A DNA stretch of 64,000 nucleotides, taken from NCBI RefSeq assembly GCF_040581405.1, contig NZ_CP137157.1:1616001-1680000 (forward strand), written 5' to 3'. The notes under the pieces were generated by a model. The model was not told the origin of the DNA, did not search any database, and saw nothing but the letters and a program-made list of their open reading frames with translations. This stretch comes from Komagataeibacter sucrofermentans DSM 15973. GTDB lineage: Bacteria > Pseudomonadota > Alphaproteobacteria > Acetobacterales > Acetobacteraceae. Below, in pieces: positions 54,544-63,839 of the stretch; position 1 is the first letter of the stretch, and each line of letters opens with the position of its first letter. A program made the position numbers and the translations under genes.

Positions 54544-55177
54544 CCTGATCGCACGCGCAACGTGGGAGACGACCATCATGGTCGCCTGCTCGGGGCTGCT
54601 CGCGGTGCTCGGCGGCCTGCCGCTGGCCCTGCTCATGGTGGCCATGCGGCGTGGTGGCCTGATGCCCTGCCCGCCCGCCGCCCGCCTGCTGGGGCTGGTG
54701 GTGGACATCCTGCGCGCCATTCCCTTCATCATCCTGCTCGTCATCCTCATTCCCGTGACGCGGATGATCGTGGGCACCTCACTGGGCACGACGGCGGCCA
54801 TCGTGCCGCTTTCGCTGGCGGCCATTCCCTATTTTGCCCGCATTGCCGAGGTCTCGCTGCGCGCGGTGGACCCCAATCTGGTCGATGCCGTGCACGCCAT
54901 GGGCGGCACGCGGTGGATGATCGTGCGCCATGTGCTCATACCCGAAGCCCTGCCCGGCCTCGTAGCAGGGTTGACGGTCACCCTCATTACCCTGACCGGG
55001 GCCTCGGCCATGGCAGGCGCCGTGGGCGCGGGGGGGCTGGGTGACCTTGCCATCCGCTACGGCTACCAGCGCTTCAATTCGCAGGTCATGTCGCTTGTGG
55101 TGCTGGTGCTGATCGTGTTCGTGGCCATTATACAGGCGGCAGGCAACGCCCTGTCGAACCACCTGCGCCACGATTAG
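54524..55177 (+). CDS. metI: Methionine ABC transporter permease
   Basis: Inner-membrane permease of 217 residues with five or so helices. The EAA loop is visible (AVDPNLVDAVHAMGGTRWMIVRHVLIPEALPGL), and the family end reads GAVGAGGLGDLAIRYGYQRFN. Start ATG 54524, overlapping metN by 20 bases. Completes the three-gene methionine importer. Confidence 0.93.
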   Translation: MSRLIIDLIARATWETTIMVACSGLLAVLGGLPLALLMVAMRRGGLMPCPPAARLLGLVVDILRAIPFIILLVILIPVTRMIVGTSLGTTAAIVPLSLAAIPYFARIAEVSLRAVDPNLVDAVHAMGGTRWMIVRHVLIPEALPGLVAGLTVTLITLTGASAMAGAVGAGGLGDLAIRYGYQRFNSQVMSLVVLVLIVFVAIIQAAGNALSNHLRHD

Positions 55178-55232
55178 GGGCTGCGCGAAAAGGCAGCCCC
55201 GAAGCAGCCATAGGGGGTCTGCGCCCCTGCCC

Positions 55233-56519
55233 TCAGTCCAGCCGGATCGAGGGGCGCACGAACACGTCAAGCCAGTCGACAAGGCACGAGATCGTGCCGC
55301 GCACCGGCCCATACAGCTCGAACTGGTGCTGGCGATAGAGCATGAGATGCACCATCCGCGCCGACAGGCCATGCAGCCAGCCCCCGCCAAACACCGTGCC
55401 ACCGGGGAAGGTGCCCCAGCCATTGTAATCGCCCAATGCCACGACCGCTCCCTTATTATGGAAGGTGAAGGCAGGCATGGGCTGGCCACTCATCATCCAC
55501 CGGGGCAGATGGCGGGCCAGATGATGGGCCTGCTGCCGGGCCGCCTGGGCTGTAGGGGCAACGGGCTTTTCAGCAATGAAGGCGCAGTCGCCCATGGCGA
55601 AGATGTTGTCATCATCAAGCACCTGCAGCGAGGGCCGCACTTCAAGCTGGCCCGAGCGCGACAGCTTGAGGCCGCCAAATTTGCTGGTTACATCCGGCGC
55701 CTTGACCCCCGCAGCCCACACCCGCAGCGTTGCAGGCACGCGCGAGCCATCCTTGAGCATGAAGCCGTTTTCATCAGCACCGCTGACCATGGCACCTGCG
55801 CGCACGCTCACGCCAATGGCCTCAAGCTGCCTGACCGCCGCCGCCGACACCGCCTCGGGGAAGGCAGGCAGAATACGGGGACCGGCCTCAAGCAGGGTAA
55901 TGCGCAGCTTGGGCGGCTTCTGGCCAAAGCTGTAGAGCGAGGCCAGATCAAGCGCCTTGTGCAGTTCGGCGGCGAGTTGGGTGCCGGTCGCCCCCCCGCC
56001 CACGATGGCAATATCGAGTTCGTTGTTATTGGCAAAGGACCGCAGCAGTTCCATGCGGAAGCGGTCGTTGAAGCCATTGGCATCGACAAGGTTGTCAATG
56101 AACAGGCAGTGCTCGGCCACGCCGGGCGTGCCAAAATCATTGGCGCGGCTGCCGATTGACAGCACCACCGCATCATAATCAAGCGTGCGGGCCTCCACCA
56201 CCACCTCCCCGCTGAGCGGATCCTTGATGGGAGCGAGCGCGATGGTCTTGGCCGCGCGGTCGAGCGCCGTGATCTCACCGGGCCAGAACTCGAAATGGTG
56301 CCGGCTGGCCTGTGACATGAAGCTGATGCGGTCATTCTCGTTGGCGGCGGTGCCAGCCGCAAAACAGTGCAGCATCGGCTTCCACACATGGGCGAAGCTC
56401 TTGTCCACCAGCGTGATTTCCGCACGGCCCGATTTGCCGACCGAATTGCCCAGCCGCGTGGCGAGCGCAAGGCCCGCAACACCGCCGCCTACAATCACGA
56501 TCCGAAACTTTTGTGCCAT
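55233..56519 (-). CDS. ndh: Type II NADH dehydrogenase, copy 2
   Basis: A 428-residue paralogue of the NDH-2 at 44983-46263, with most residues the same by eye, including both Rossmann motifs (IVIVGGGVAGLALATRLG; IAIVGGGATGTQLAAEL) and the C-terminal segment. Start ATG 56519 (MAQKFR) matches the other copy; the frame extends 23 codons upstream without homologous sequence. Differences cluster in the 90-120 region and 200-260. Opposite orientation to copy 1; its other neighbour is a divergent SDR gene. Two enzymes could serve different oxygen or growth conditions. Confidence 0.92.
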   Translation of the reverse strand: MAQKFRIVIVGGGVAGLALATRLGNSVGKSGRAEITLVDKSFAHVWKPMLHCFAAGTAANENDRISFMSQASRHHFEFWPGEITALDRAAKTIALAPIKDPLSGEVVVEARTLDYDAVVLSIGSRANDFGTPGVAEHCLFIDNLVDANGFNDRFRMELLRSFANNNELDIAIVGGGATGTQLAAELHKALDLASLYSFGQKPPKLRITLLEAGPRILPAFPEAVSAAAVRQLEAIGVSVRAGAMVSGADENGFMLKDGSRVPATLRVWAAGVKAPDVTSKFGGLKLSRSGQLEVRPSLQVLDDDNIFAMGDCAFIAEKPVAPTAQAARQQAHHLARHLPRWMMSGQPMPAFTFHNKGAVVALGDYNGWGTFPGGTVFGGGWLHGLSARMVHLMLYRQHQFELYGPVRGTISCLVDWLDVFVRPSIRLD

Positions 56520-56856
56520 CTCGATAATGCTCCACACCCGCTCGCACGGCGTGCCGGTTTCCGCATGGAAAACACCGCCCCGCCACATTCATAACAAACC
56601 ATATTTGTGGCGAGTATAGGTGATCCCCCCCGTGCCTGAAACATGCGCAGGCCCGAATTCTGGTGCCATTTCGCAATGGATACCCCTTTTCCCCGCTGTC
56701 TGACCGCGCCAGAGCAGGAAAAACGGGCCGATCACGCCCCCCGATCAAAAGAACCCGATCGGGCTGGCGCAGACCGGGCCGCCTCTTGCGGGGCGGGCAA
56801 CATCTTGGTACCCCCCGCGTTAACCCGCCTGATGCCAGCGACAAGCAGGAGACCCC
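56520..56856. other. Divergent promoter region of ndh copy 2 and the SDR gene
   Basis: About 340 bases, moderately GC-rich. The half nearer ndh has short AT tracts (56585-56615) where its promoter may lie. No gene or RNA recognised. Confidence 0.35.
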
Positions 56857-57618
56857 ATGACAGCCACACCCACCGGACGCATTGCAGGCAAGGTTGCCAT
56901 CATTACAGGTGCAGCAAGCGGCATTGGCCGCGCCACGGCAGAGCGTTTTGCCGCCGAGGGCGCGCAGCTTGCCCTGACCGACCTCAATACCGATGCACTC
57001 GATGAACTGACCGACCAGCTTGAAAAAAACGGCGTGGACGTGATCTCGGTGCCAGCCGATGTAACCAGCGAGGCCGATATCGCCCGCGTGGTGCACGAAA
57101 CCATGAAGCATTTTGGCCGCATCGACATTCTCGTAGCCAATGCCGGGGTCATCCCCGAGGCCGATCTCGCCTCCGCCACGGCCGATCTGTGGGATCACAC
57201 CATGGCGGTGGATGCGCGCGGCATGTTCCTGTGCTGCAAGCATGCGGCAGCCGAGATGGTCCATGCCGGACAGGGCGCGATCGTGTGCCTGTCCTCCATC
57301 TCCGCCTTTGCCGGGCAGAAGGGTCAGGCGGTGTATGGCCCGGCCAAGTTCGTGGCATCGGGCATCACCAAGCACCTCGCCATCGACCTGGCCGACAAGG
57401 GCGTGCGGGTCAATGCCGTGGCCCCGGGCACCATCGACACGCCTGCGGTGGCGGGCATGGATGCGGACGGCATTCGCAAGGTGGTCGAGATGCACCCGAT
57501 GGGCCGCATGGGCAAGCCATCAGAAATTGCCGCCGCCATCCTGTTCCTGGCCTCGGATGACGCCTCCTTCATCACCGGCGCGGTGCTGCCGGTTGATGGC
57601 GGCTATCTGGCGCAGTAA
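56857..57618 (+). CDS. Short-chain dehydrogenase/reductase
   Basis: A classical SDR of 253 residues: cofactor motif TGAASGIG (residues 19-26), NAG (NAGVIPEADL), catalytic Ser in IVCLSSISAFAG, YGPAK (Tyr-x-x-x-Lys), and end FITGAVLPVDGGYLAQ. The Asp after strand 2 (LALTDLNTDAL) suggests NAD preference. Substrate unknown; such enzymes in acetic acid bacteria often reduce or oxidise sugars and polyols. GGAG lies nine bases upstream of the ATG. Ends 74 bases before the convergent glpR. Confidence 0.87.
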   Translation: MTATPTGRIAGKVAIITGAASGIGRATAERFAAEGAQLALTDLNTDALDELTDQLEKNGVDVISVPADVTSEADIARVVHETMKHFGRIDILVANAGVIPEADLASATADLWDHTMAVDARGMFLCCKHAAAEMVHAGQGAIVCLSSISAFAGQKGQAVYGPAKFVASGITKHLAIDLADKGVRVNAVAPGTIDTPAVAGMDADGIRKVVEMHPMGRMGKPSEIAAAILFLASDDASFITGAVLPVDGGYLAQ

Positions 57619-57640
57619 CTGAAAAAACAGACATTTCCGG

Positions 57641-57670
57641 GATGCCGCCTTTTTTCAGGAAGGCGGCATC
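57641..57670. terminator. Bidirectional hairpin between SDR and glpR
   Basis: Perfect 11-bp stem GATGCCGCCTT (57641-57651)/AAGGCGGCATC (57660-57670) between convergent genes; A and T tracts flank it on either side. It resembles the hairpin at 29032-29057 and is followed by a CTGAAGCTTTT segment like the interspersed repeats. Confidence 0.65.
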
Positions 57671-57691
57671 TTCTGAAGCTTTTATCCAGAT

Positions 57692-58450
57692 TCAGGTGAT
57701 GTGCAGTTCCACATCATGGGCGCGCAGCATGGCGCATATCTGCTCGGACGGCTGCCGATCGGTAAAAAAGCCATGCACATGCGAAAGATGCCCAAGCCGC
57801 CCCATGGGCCTGCGGCCGAATTTGGTCTGGTCGGCCAGCAGGTAGACACGCCTGGCATTACGCATCATGGCCTGGGCCACGCTGATCTCATCGGCATCGA
57901 AATCGAGCAGCGTGCCATCATCTTCGATGCCGCTGATGCCGATCACGGCAAAATCGGTGCGATACTGCTCGATGAAGGTGCTGGCGGCCGAACCGGTAAT
58001 GCCCCCATCATAAAACCGCACCTGCCCCCCCGTCACGATCACCTGAAAATCGGTCTGGGCGGAAAGCGGGGTGGCCACGTGCAGGTTGTTGGTAATGACC
58101 CGCAGCGCCTTGTGCCGCCGCAAGGCCTTGGCAAAGGCCTCGGTGGTGGTGCCGATGCTGACAAAAAGCGATGAATTATCAGGTATCTGGCGGGCTGCAA
58201 GGTTGCCAATGGCCTCCTTGGCCCGCCGGTTGAGCACCTGGCGTTCGGAATAGGCGATATTCTCGACCGACGAGGCCAGACCCGCCCCGCCATGATGCCG
58301 CGCCACCAGCCCGCGGCGGGCCAGAAGGTTGACATCACGGCGGATGGTCTGGACCGCAACATTCAGCCTCTGGGCCAGATCCTCGTTGGAGACATAGCCC
58401 TGGGTACGCACCAGCGCGGTAATTTCCCGGTGACGTTCTTCTGCTGACAC
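57692..58450 (-). CDS. glpR: DeoR-family repressor of the glycerol operon
   Basis: A 252-residue DeoR-type regulator. HTH: ITALVRTQGYVSNEDLAQRL then NVAVQTIRRDVNLL (residues 10-43), with the family signature RRDVNLLARRGLVARHHGGA. C-terminal sugar-phosphate-isomerase-like domain: LFVSIGTTTEAFAKAL and ISGIEDDGTLLDFDADEISVAQAM. E. coli GlpR is inactivated by glycerol 3-phosphate. Last gene of the operon, 33 bases after fba, and a GlpR-type palindrome stands before glpD, so autoregulation is expected. Confidence 0.92.
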   Translation of the reverse strand: MSAEERHREITALVRTQGYVSNEDLAQRLNVAVQTIRRDVNLLARRGLVARHHGGAGLASSVENIAYSERQVLNRRAKEAIGNLAARQIPDNSSLFVSIGTTTEAFAKALRRHKALRVITNNLHVATPLSAQTDFQVIVTGGQVRFYDGGITGSAASTFIEQYRTDFAVIGISGIEDDGTLLDFDADEISVAQAMMRNARRVYLLADQTKFGRRPMGRLGHLSHVHGFFTDRQPSEQICAMLRAHDVELHIT

Positions 58451-58483
58451 GTTGCCTGTTACTCCCCCTTCACATGCGGTCTT

Positions 58484-59590
58484 TTATATTACGCGCGCGA
58501 CGCTACGCCCTGTCGCCCCAAGATCGGCGAAGGACTGCTCAAGCCGCGCCACGATGCCCTGCTCGCCCACGCGCAGCCATTTGCGCGGATCATACAGCTT
58601 TTTGGTCGGCTTGCCGGTGGAAGGCGCAATCTGGTGGCTGAACGCCTCCGCGTGCTCATGCACGTAGCGGCCAATGCTGGTGGCAAAGGCGAACTGGATG
58701 TCGGTGTCGATGTTCATCTTGAACACACCGTAGGATACGGCCTCGGTAATCCTGGCCTGCTCCGAGCCTGAACCGCCATGGAACACCAGCGCCAGCGGCT
58801 TCTCGCCAAGGTTGGTGGCCTTGGCCACCGCCGCCTGCGAGTTGCGCAGGATCTCGGGGCGCAGCTTGACGTTGCCCGGCGCATACACGCCATGCACGTT
58901 GCCAAACGAGGCCGCGATGGTCACAAACCCCAGGGGGGAAAGCGCCTCATACGCCTTCAGCACATCCTCGGGCTGGGTGTAGAGATGGGCATTATCGGCG
59001 CCATCATCGAGGTCATGGCCAATGCCGTCTTCCTCGCCGCCGGTCACGCCAAGCTCGATTTCAAGCCCGATGCCCAGCGGCGACATGCGGCGCAGGAAGC
59101 GGGCGCATTCGGCAATGTTGTCTTCCAGCGGTTCAGCCGAAAGGTCGATCATGTGCGAGGAGAACAGCGGGCGGCCGGTTTCCTTCACCGCCTCCTCGCT
59201 GGCATCGATCAGGCCGGAAATCCATGGCAGCAGCTTGCGGTCGGCGTGATCGGTATGCAGGATCACGCACACGCCGTAAGCAGCGGCCACGGTATGGACA
59301 TGACGCGCCGCAGCCACCGCACCGAGCACGCGGGCCTGTTCGGCATCTTTCATGCCTTCGCCCGCATAGAACCGCGCGCCACCGTTGGAAAGCTGGATGA
59401 TGACATCCGCCCGGTTGCGCGCCGCCGCCTCAAGCACCGCGTTGATGCTGTCGGTGCCCACCACGTTGACCGCCGGCAGGGCATAGCCCTCATCGCGGCA
59501 GGTCTCGACAAGGCGACGGTAATCCGCGCCCGTCACCACGCCGGGGCGCAGGCCCAGGCGGCTCGATGCGGTGTGTGCTGTATTGGTCAT
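58484..59590 (-). CDS. fba: Class II fructose-bisphosphate aldolase
   Basis: A 368-residue zinc aldolase of class IIA joining dihydroxyacetone phosphate and glyceraldehyde 3-phosphate to fructose 1,6-bisphosphate. Seen: VILHTDHADRKLLPWI (metal His and catalytic Asp), LEIELGVTGGEEDG, FGNVHGVYAPGNVKL, ALVFHGGSGSE, and NIDTDIQFAFATSI. Lies 51 bases after glpX in the same direction. Its place in a glycerol operon points to use in the gluconeogenic direction. Confidence 0.93.
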   Translation of the reverse strand: MTNTAHTASSRLGLRPGVVTGADYRRLVETCRDEGYALPAVNVVGTDSINAVLEAAARNRADVIIQLSNGGARFYAGEGMKDAEQARVLGAVAAARHVHTVAAAYGVCVILHTDHADRKLLPWISGLIDASEEAVKETGRPLFSSHMIDLSAEPLEDNIAECARFLRRMSPLGIGLEIELGVTGGEEDGIGHDLDDGADNAHLYTQPEDVLKAYEALSPLGFVTIAASFGNVHGVYAPGNVKLRPEILRNSQAAVAKATNLGEKPLALVFHGGSGSEQARITEAVSYGVFKMNIDTDIQFAFATSIGRYVHEHAEAFSHQIAPSTGKPTKKLYDPRKWLRVGEQGIVARLEQSFADLGATGRSVARVI

Positions 59591-59641
59591 GTCGTTTCTC
59601 TATTGCCTGTTCTTGTTGTTATGCAATCGATGAAATACTGC

Positions 59642-60628
59642 TCACCAGGTCTTGGTCTGGTAATCGTGGTGGCCCTCCACAAACCGGATGGTGCCGGATT
59701 TGGAGCGCATGACCAGCGAATGCGTGACGGTGCGGATGCCACTGCGGCGGATGCCATGCAGCAACGCCCCGCCCGTTACCCCGGTTGCGGAGAACAGCAC
59801 GTCACCACGCGCCATGTCTTCCAGCGCCAGCTTGCGCGAGGGGTCAGCACCCGGGTTCATCTTGCGCGCGCGCGCCACCTGGTCGTCATCCTCAAACAGG
59901 AGGCGGCCCTGCATCTGGCCATGAACGCAGCGCACGGCAGCGGCGGCCAGCACGCCTTCGGGCGCGCCACCGGAGCCGACATAGATGTCGATCTCGCTCT
60001 CTTCCAGGCAGGCGGCGATGGCGGCAGCCACGTCGCCATCGCTCAGCAGGGTCACGCGCGCGCCTGCGGCCCGCGCGCGGGCGATCAGTTCCTCATGGCG
60101 TTCACGGTCGAGCGTGCAGAGCATGAGGTCGGACACCGCGCATTTCTTGGCCTGCGCGAGCGACTTGAGGTTGGCCTCGATGGTGCTGTCGAGATCCACC
60201 ACGCCCTCTGGCAGGTAGGGGCCGACCACGATCTTGTCCATATAGATGTCAGGCGCGTGCAGGAAGTTGCCGCTTTCCGCCAGCGCCACCACGGTCAGCG
60301 CGTTGGGCAGGTTCTTGGCGCACAGGTTGGTGCCTTCAAGCGGGTCGACGGCAATATCCATGCCCGGGCCGCCGGAGCCCACCTTCTCGCCAATGAATAG
60401 CATTGGCGCTTCATCCATCTCGCCTTCACCGATCACCACGGTGCCATCAATGGCGACCGTATCGAACGCGCGCCGCATGGCTTCCACCGCCGCGCCATCG
60501 GCTTCGTTCTTGAGGCCACGACCGGTCCAGGCCGATGCGGCGACCGCAGCCGCCTCGGTAACGCGCACGAGTTCAAGGGCCAGATTGCGATCGGTAACCT
60601 GATAGGGATTATGCCGTGTGGTGGTCAT
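59642..60628 (-). CDS. glpX: Class II fructose-1,6-bisphosphatase
   Basis: Hydrolyses fructose 1,6-bisphosphate to fructose 6-phosphate; 328 residues, GlpX type. Motifs: VTEAAAVAASAWTGRG, VIGEGEMDEAPMLFIGE (metal), AVDPLEGTNLCAK, and YVGSGGAPEGVLAAAAVRCVHG. Start ATG 60628 (MTTTRHN) has AAGAG upstream; the frame runs on but the sequence before it is not conserved. Between glpK and fba, 34 bases from glpK. Confidence 0.95.
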   Translation of the reverse strand: MTTTRHNPYQVTDRNLALELVRVTEAAAVAASAWTGRGLKNEADGAAVEAMRRAFDTVAIDGTVVIGEGEMDEAPMLFIGEKVGSGGPGMDIAVDPLEGTNLCAKNLPNALTVVALAESGNFLHAPDIYMDKIVVGPYLPEGVVDLDSTIEANLKSLAQAKKCAVSDLMLCTLDRERHEELIARARAAGARVTLLSDGDVAAAIAACLEESEIDIYVGSGGAPEGVLAAAAVRCVHGQMQGRLLFEDDDQVARARKMNPGADPSRKLALEDMARGDVLFSATGVTGGALLHGIRRSGIRTVTHSLVMRSKSGTIRFVEGHHDYQTKTW

Positions 60629-60662
60629 GAAACACTCTTTTCCTGTTCGTCTGTGGTCTTGA

Positions 60663-62162
60663 TTACGCTGCAACGGTGGAACTGAGCGTGCGGCGGACTG
60701 CCACATGCCATCCGGCTACCATAGTATCGCGCTGCGCCTTGTCCATCGTCGGGCGGAACAGATGCCCGCGTGTCCAGGTGCCTTCCAGTTCGGCGATGCT
60801 TTCCCACACCCCGGTCGCCAGCCCCGCGAGGAAGGCGGCCCCGAGCGCCGTGGTCTCGACCTGTCGTGGCCGCTCCACCGGCGTCTGGAGCATATCGGCG
60901 AGGAACTGGCAGAACCAGTCATTGACCGACATGCCGCCATCAACACGCAGTGCGCTGAGCTTGCCGCCGCCATCCTCATGCATGGCGTCCATCAGGTCCA
61001 TGGTCTGGTAGGCCACCGATTCCAGGGCGGCGCGCGCGATGTGCGCGGCCGTGGCATCAAGCGTGAGGCCACAGATCAGGCCACGGGCGTCGGGGTCCCA
61101 GTGGGGCGCGCCAAGCCCCACGAAGCCGGGCACCATATACACGCCGTGGCTGTGCGGCACGCGGGTGGCCATGTCATCGGTCTGGGAGGCATGGGTGATG
61201 AGGTTCAGCCCGTCACGCAGCCAGCGGATGGCCGCGCCCGCAACAAAGATCGAGCCTTCGAGGGCATAGGTCGTCTCCGCCCCAATGCGGTAGGCGATGG
61301 TGGTGAGCATCCGGTTTTCAGACATGACGGGCGTCGCGCCGGTGTTGAGCAGCGCGAAGCAGCCCGTGCCGTAAGTCGCCTTGGCCGTGCCGGGGCGGAA
61401 GCAGGCCTGCCCCACCATGGCGGCGTTCTGGTCGCCTGCCATGCCAGCCACCTTGAGCGGCTCGCCAAACAGCTCCGGCGCCGTCTCGCCAAACACTTCG
61501 CTGTTGGTTTTCACTTCAGGCAGAATGGCGCGCGGCACCTTGAACAGCGCCAGCAATTCATCATCCCACGCGCAGGTGTGGATATTGAACAGAAGCGTGC
61601 GCGAGGCGTTGGTGGTGTCGGTGGCGTGCACGCGGCCGCCGGTCAGCCGCCATAAAAGAAAGCTGTCGATGGTGCCGCAGGCCAGTTCGCCCTTCTCGGC
61701 GCGCGCACGGGCGCCTTCCACATTATCAAGAATCCACGCAATCTTGGTGGCGGAGAAATAGGGGTCGAGCAGCAGGCCGGTGCGCTCGCGCACGAGGGGC
61801 TCGAACCCCTCCTCATGCATGCGTGCGCAGATGGGCGTGGTGCGCCGGTCCTGCCAGACAATGGCGCGGTGGATGGGCCTGCCGGTGCTACGCTCCCACA
61901 CCACGATGGTTTCGCGCTGGTTGGTAATGCCGATGCCCGCGATCACGCCGGGGCCGCCTGCCTTTTCAATGGCCTCCTGCGCGGTGGAGAGAACGTTGGA
62001 CCAGATTTCCTCCGGGTCATGCTCGACCCAGCCCTGGCTGGGATAATGCTGGGCGAACTCGATGCGGGAGACCGAAATGGCCGTGATATCGCGATCGAAC
62101 ACGATGCTGCGGGTCGAGGTTGTTCCCTGGTCGATGGCGAGAATTCTGTTCTTCTTGTTCAT
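60663..62162 (-). CDS. glpK: Glycerol kinase
   Basis: ATP-dependent phosphorylation of glycerol to glycerol 3-phosphate; 499 residues, full length. Seen: [18 protein letters not shown] (phosphate-1), [43 protein letters not shown], the FGGY signature region with [20 protein letters not shown], and [16 protein letters not shown] (adenosine site). Start ATG 62162 with GGAGAAG upstream. Lies 73 bases after glpD. Confidence 0.96.
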   Translation of the reverse strand: MNKKNRILAIDQGTTSTRSIVFDRDITAISVSRIEFAQHYPSQGWVEHDPEEIWSNVLSTAQEAIEKAGGPGVIAGIGITNQRETIVVWERSTGRPIHRAIVWQDRRTTPICARMHEEGFEPLVRERTGLLLDPYFSATKIAWILDNVEGARARAEKGELACGTIDSFLLWRLTGGRVHATDTTNASRTLLFNIHTCAWDDELLALFKVPRAILPEVKTNSEVFGETAPELFGEPLKVAGMAGDQNAAMVGQACFRPGTAKATYGTGCFALLNTGATPVMSENRMLTTIAYRIGAETTYALEGSIFVAGAAIRWLRDGLNLITHASQTDDMATRVPHSHGVYMVPGFVGLGAPHWDPDARGLICGLTLDATAAHIARAALESVAYQTMDLMDAMHEDGGGKLSALRVDGGMSVNDWFCQFLADMLQTPVERPRQVETTALGAAFLAGLATGVWESIAELEGTWTRGHLFRPTMDKAQRDTMVAGWHVAVRRTLSSTVAA

Positions 62163-62235
62163 TATCTTCTCCTGCCCCAACAGGGCGGATGCGAGTTTGG
62201 GCCGCAGGCGTGTTGCACCTGCGGCCTGATAATTT

Positions 62236-63798
62236 TTACGCGGAAGTCGGCGCCGTGCCCGGCTTGCGGGCCTTGAGGTAGGCCTCGAGGCGGGCCGTGT
62301 CCTCATCGGTTACATGCAGGCCAAGGCGGGAGCGGCGCCACAGGATGTCCTGCGTGGTCTGCGCCCATTCGTTTGCGATCAGGTATTCCACCTCACGCGC
62401 GCTCAGGCCCGCGCCAAACAGTTCGCCCATATCCTCCATGCTACGGGCATCGCCTACGATCCCGGTGGCGCGCGATCCGTAATTGCGCACCAGCCGCCAG
62501 CTCAGGTCGGGGCCAAGGAACGGGGCCTGCGCGCGCAGGCGGGCCAGCGCGCCCTCGAACCCGCCCTCGCCCAGATCACCGCCAGGCAGCACCTTTTCCG
62601 CCGTCCAGCCAGGTGCCGACAGCACGGGCAGGAAGGGCTGGAGCTTCTCGATCGCGTGCTCGGCAAGGCGACGGTAGGTGGTGATCTTGCCGCCAAAGAT
62701 GGATAGCATGGGCGCCTGATTGCCCTGCGTATCCACATCGAGCACATAGTCACGCGTTACGGCGGAGGCGTTCTTGGCCGCGTCATCATAAAGCGGGCGC
62801 ACGCCAGCGTAGCTCCACACCACATCGGCCGGTGTTACGGGCTTGGTGAAGTAGCGGCTCACGCTCTCGCACAGGTAGCTGATTTCCTCGGGCGAGATCT
62901 CGACATCGCCGGGGGCCTGCGTCCAGGGCACGTCGGTCGTGCCGATCAGGGTGAATTTCTGCTCGTAGGGAATGGCGAAGACGATGCGCTTGTCCGGGTT
63001 CTGCAGGATATAGGCCTGCGGCCCGTCAAACAGGCGCGGCACCACGATGTGGCTGCCCTTGACGAGGCGCACGTTCTTGGTGGAGTTCACCTGCGCACGC
63101 TCGCGCAGCACCTCGCTCACCCACGGCCCACCGGCATTGACCAGCACGCGGGCGCGCACGGTGGTGGTGGTGCCATCGAGCGTGTTCTCGATATCGGCTT
63201 CCCACACGCCATTGGCGCGGCGGGCGCTGACCATGCGGGTGCGGGTGCGGATATCGGCCCCGCGTGCCTTGGCATCCATCGCGTTGAGCACGACGAGGCG
63301 GCTGTCCTGCACCCAGCCATCGGAATAGGCGAAGCCGCGGGCGAGCTTGCCATTGAGCGGCTGGCCTGCCGATGACGTGCGGAAGTCGAGCGACTTGCAC
63401 TTGGGCAGCGTCATGTTGGGCGCGAGGTGATCATACAGGAACAGGCCAAGGCGCAGCATCCAGGCCGGGCGTGCCTGCGGCGTGTAGGGCAGCACGAAGC
63501 GCATGGGCCAGATGATGTGGGGCGCGATGCGCAGCAGCTTCTCGCGCTCGATCAGCGCCTCGCGCACCAGACGGAATTCATAATATTCCAGGTAGCGCAG
63601 GCCGCCATGGATCAGCTTGGTGCTGGCCGATGAGGTGTGGCTGGCCAGATCATCCTGCTCGACAAGCAGGACCGATGCGCCGCGCCCGGCAGCATCGCGC
63701 GCGATGCCCGTGCCGTTTACACCCCCGCCCACGACCAGCAGGTCGAGCAGGCCACCCGGTGCCGGGGGGGTGCGCAATGATTCGTCCATGGACGCCAT
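62236..63798 (-). CDS. glpD: Aerobic glycerol-3-phosphate dehydrogenase
   Basis: Membrane-associated FAD enzyme oxidising glycerol 3-phosphate to dihydroxyacetone phosphate and passing electrons to quinone. 520 residues: [21 protein letters not shown] (FAD), [43 protein letters not shown], and the C-terminal cap [21 protein letters not shown] stands ten bases before the ATG. First gene of glpD-glpK-glpX-fba-glpR, with a GlpR-type operator 24 bases upstream of its start. Confidence 0.95.
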   Translation of the reverse strand: MASMDESLRTPPAPGGLLDLLVVGGGVNGTGIARDAAGRGASVLLVEQDDLASHTSSASTKLIHGGLRYLEYYEFRLVREALIEREKLLRIAPHIIWPMRFVLPYTPQARPAWMLRLGLFLYDHLAPNMTLPKCKSLDFRTSSAGQPLNGKLARGFAYSDGWVQDSRLVVLNAMDAKARGADIRTRTRMVSARRANGVWEADIENTLDGTTTTVRARVLVNAGGPWVSEVLRERAQVNSTKNVRLVKGSHIVVPRLFDGPQAYILQNPDKRIVFAIPYEQKFTLIGTTDVPWTQAPGDVEISPEEISYLCESVSRYFTKPVTPADVVWSYAGVRPLYDDAAKNASAVTRDYVLDVDTQGNQAPMLSIFGGKITTYRRLAEHAIEKLQPFLPVLSAPGWTAEKVLPGGDLGEGGFEGALARLRAQAPFLGPDLSWRLVRNYGSRATGIVGDARSMEDMGELFGAGLSAREVEYLIANEWAQTTQDILWRRSRLGLHVTDEDTARLEAYLKARKPGTAPTSA

Positions 63799-63821
63799 AG
63801 TAGATGTTCCTCCTGATACAC

Positions 63822-63839
63822 ATGTTCGTAACCGAACAT
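63822..63839 (-). promoter_or_regulatory. GlpR-type operator of the glp operon
   Basis: An 18-base palindrome ATGTTCGGTTACGAACAT (minus-strand reading; arms ATGTTCG and CGAACAT are exact). It resembles the E. coli GlpR consensus built on TTCG-(4)-CGAA. It lies between a possible -35 (TTGAAC, 63853-63848 on the minus strand) and the glpD ribosome site; TACGAA at 63830-63825 is 17 bases from that -35, so the palindrome would cover the -10 region. Confidence 0.75.

Noticed and set aside
58778-60400. Plus-strand open frame of 540 codons opposite fba and glpX
   Set aside because: Both glycolytic genes are certain on the minus strand; the plus frame shows no domains.
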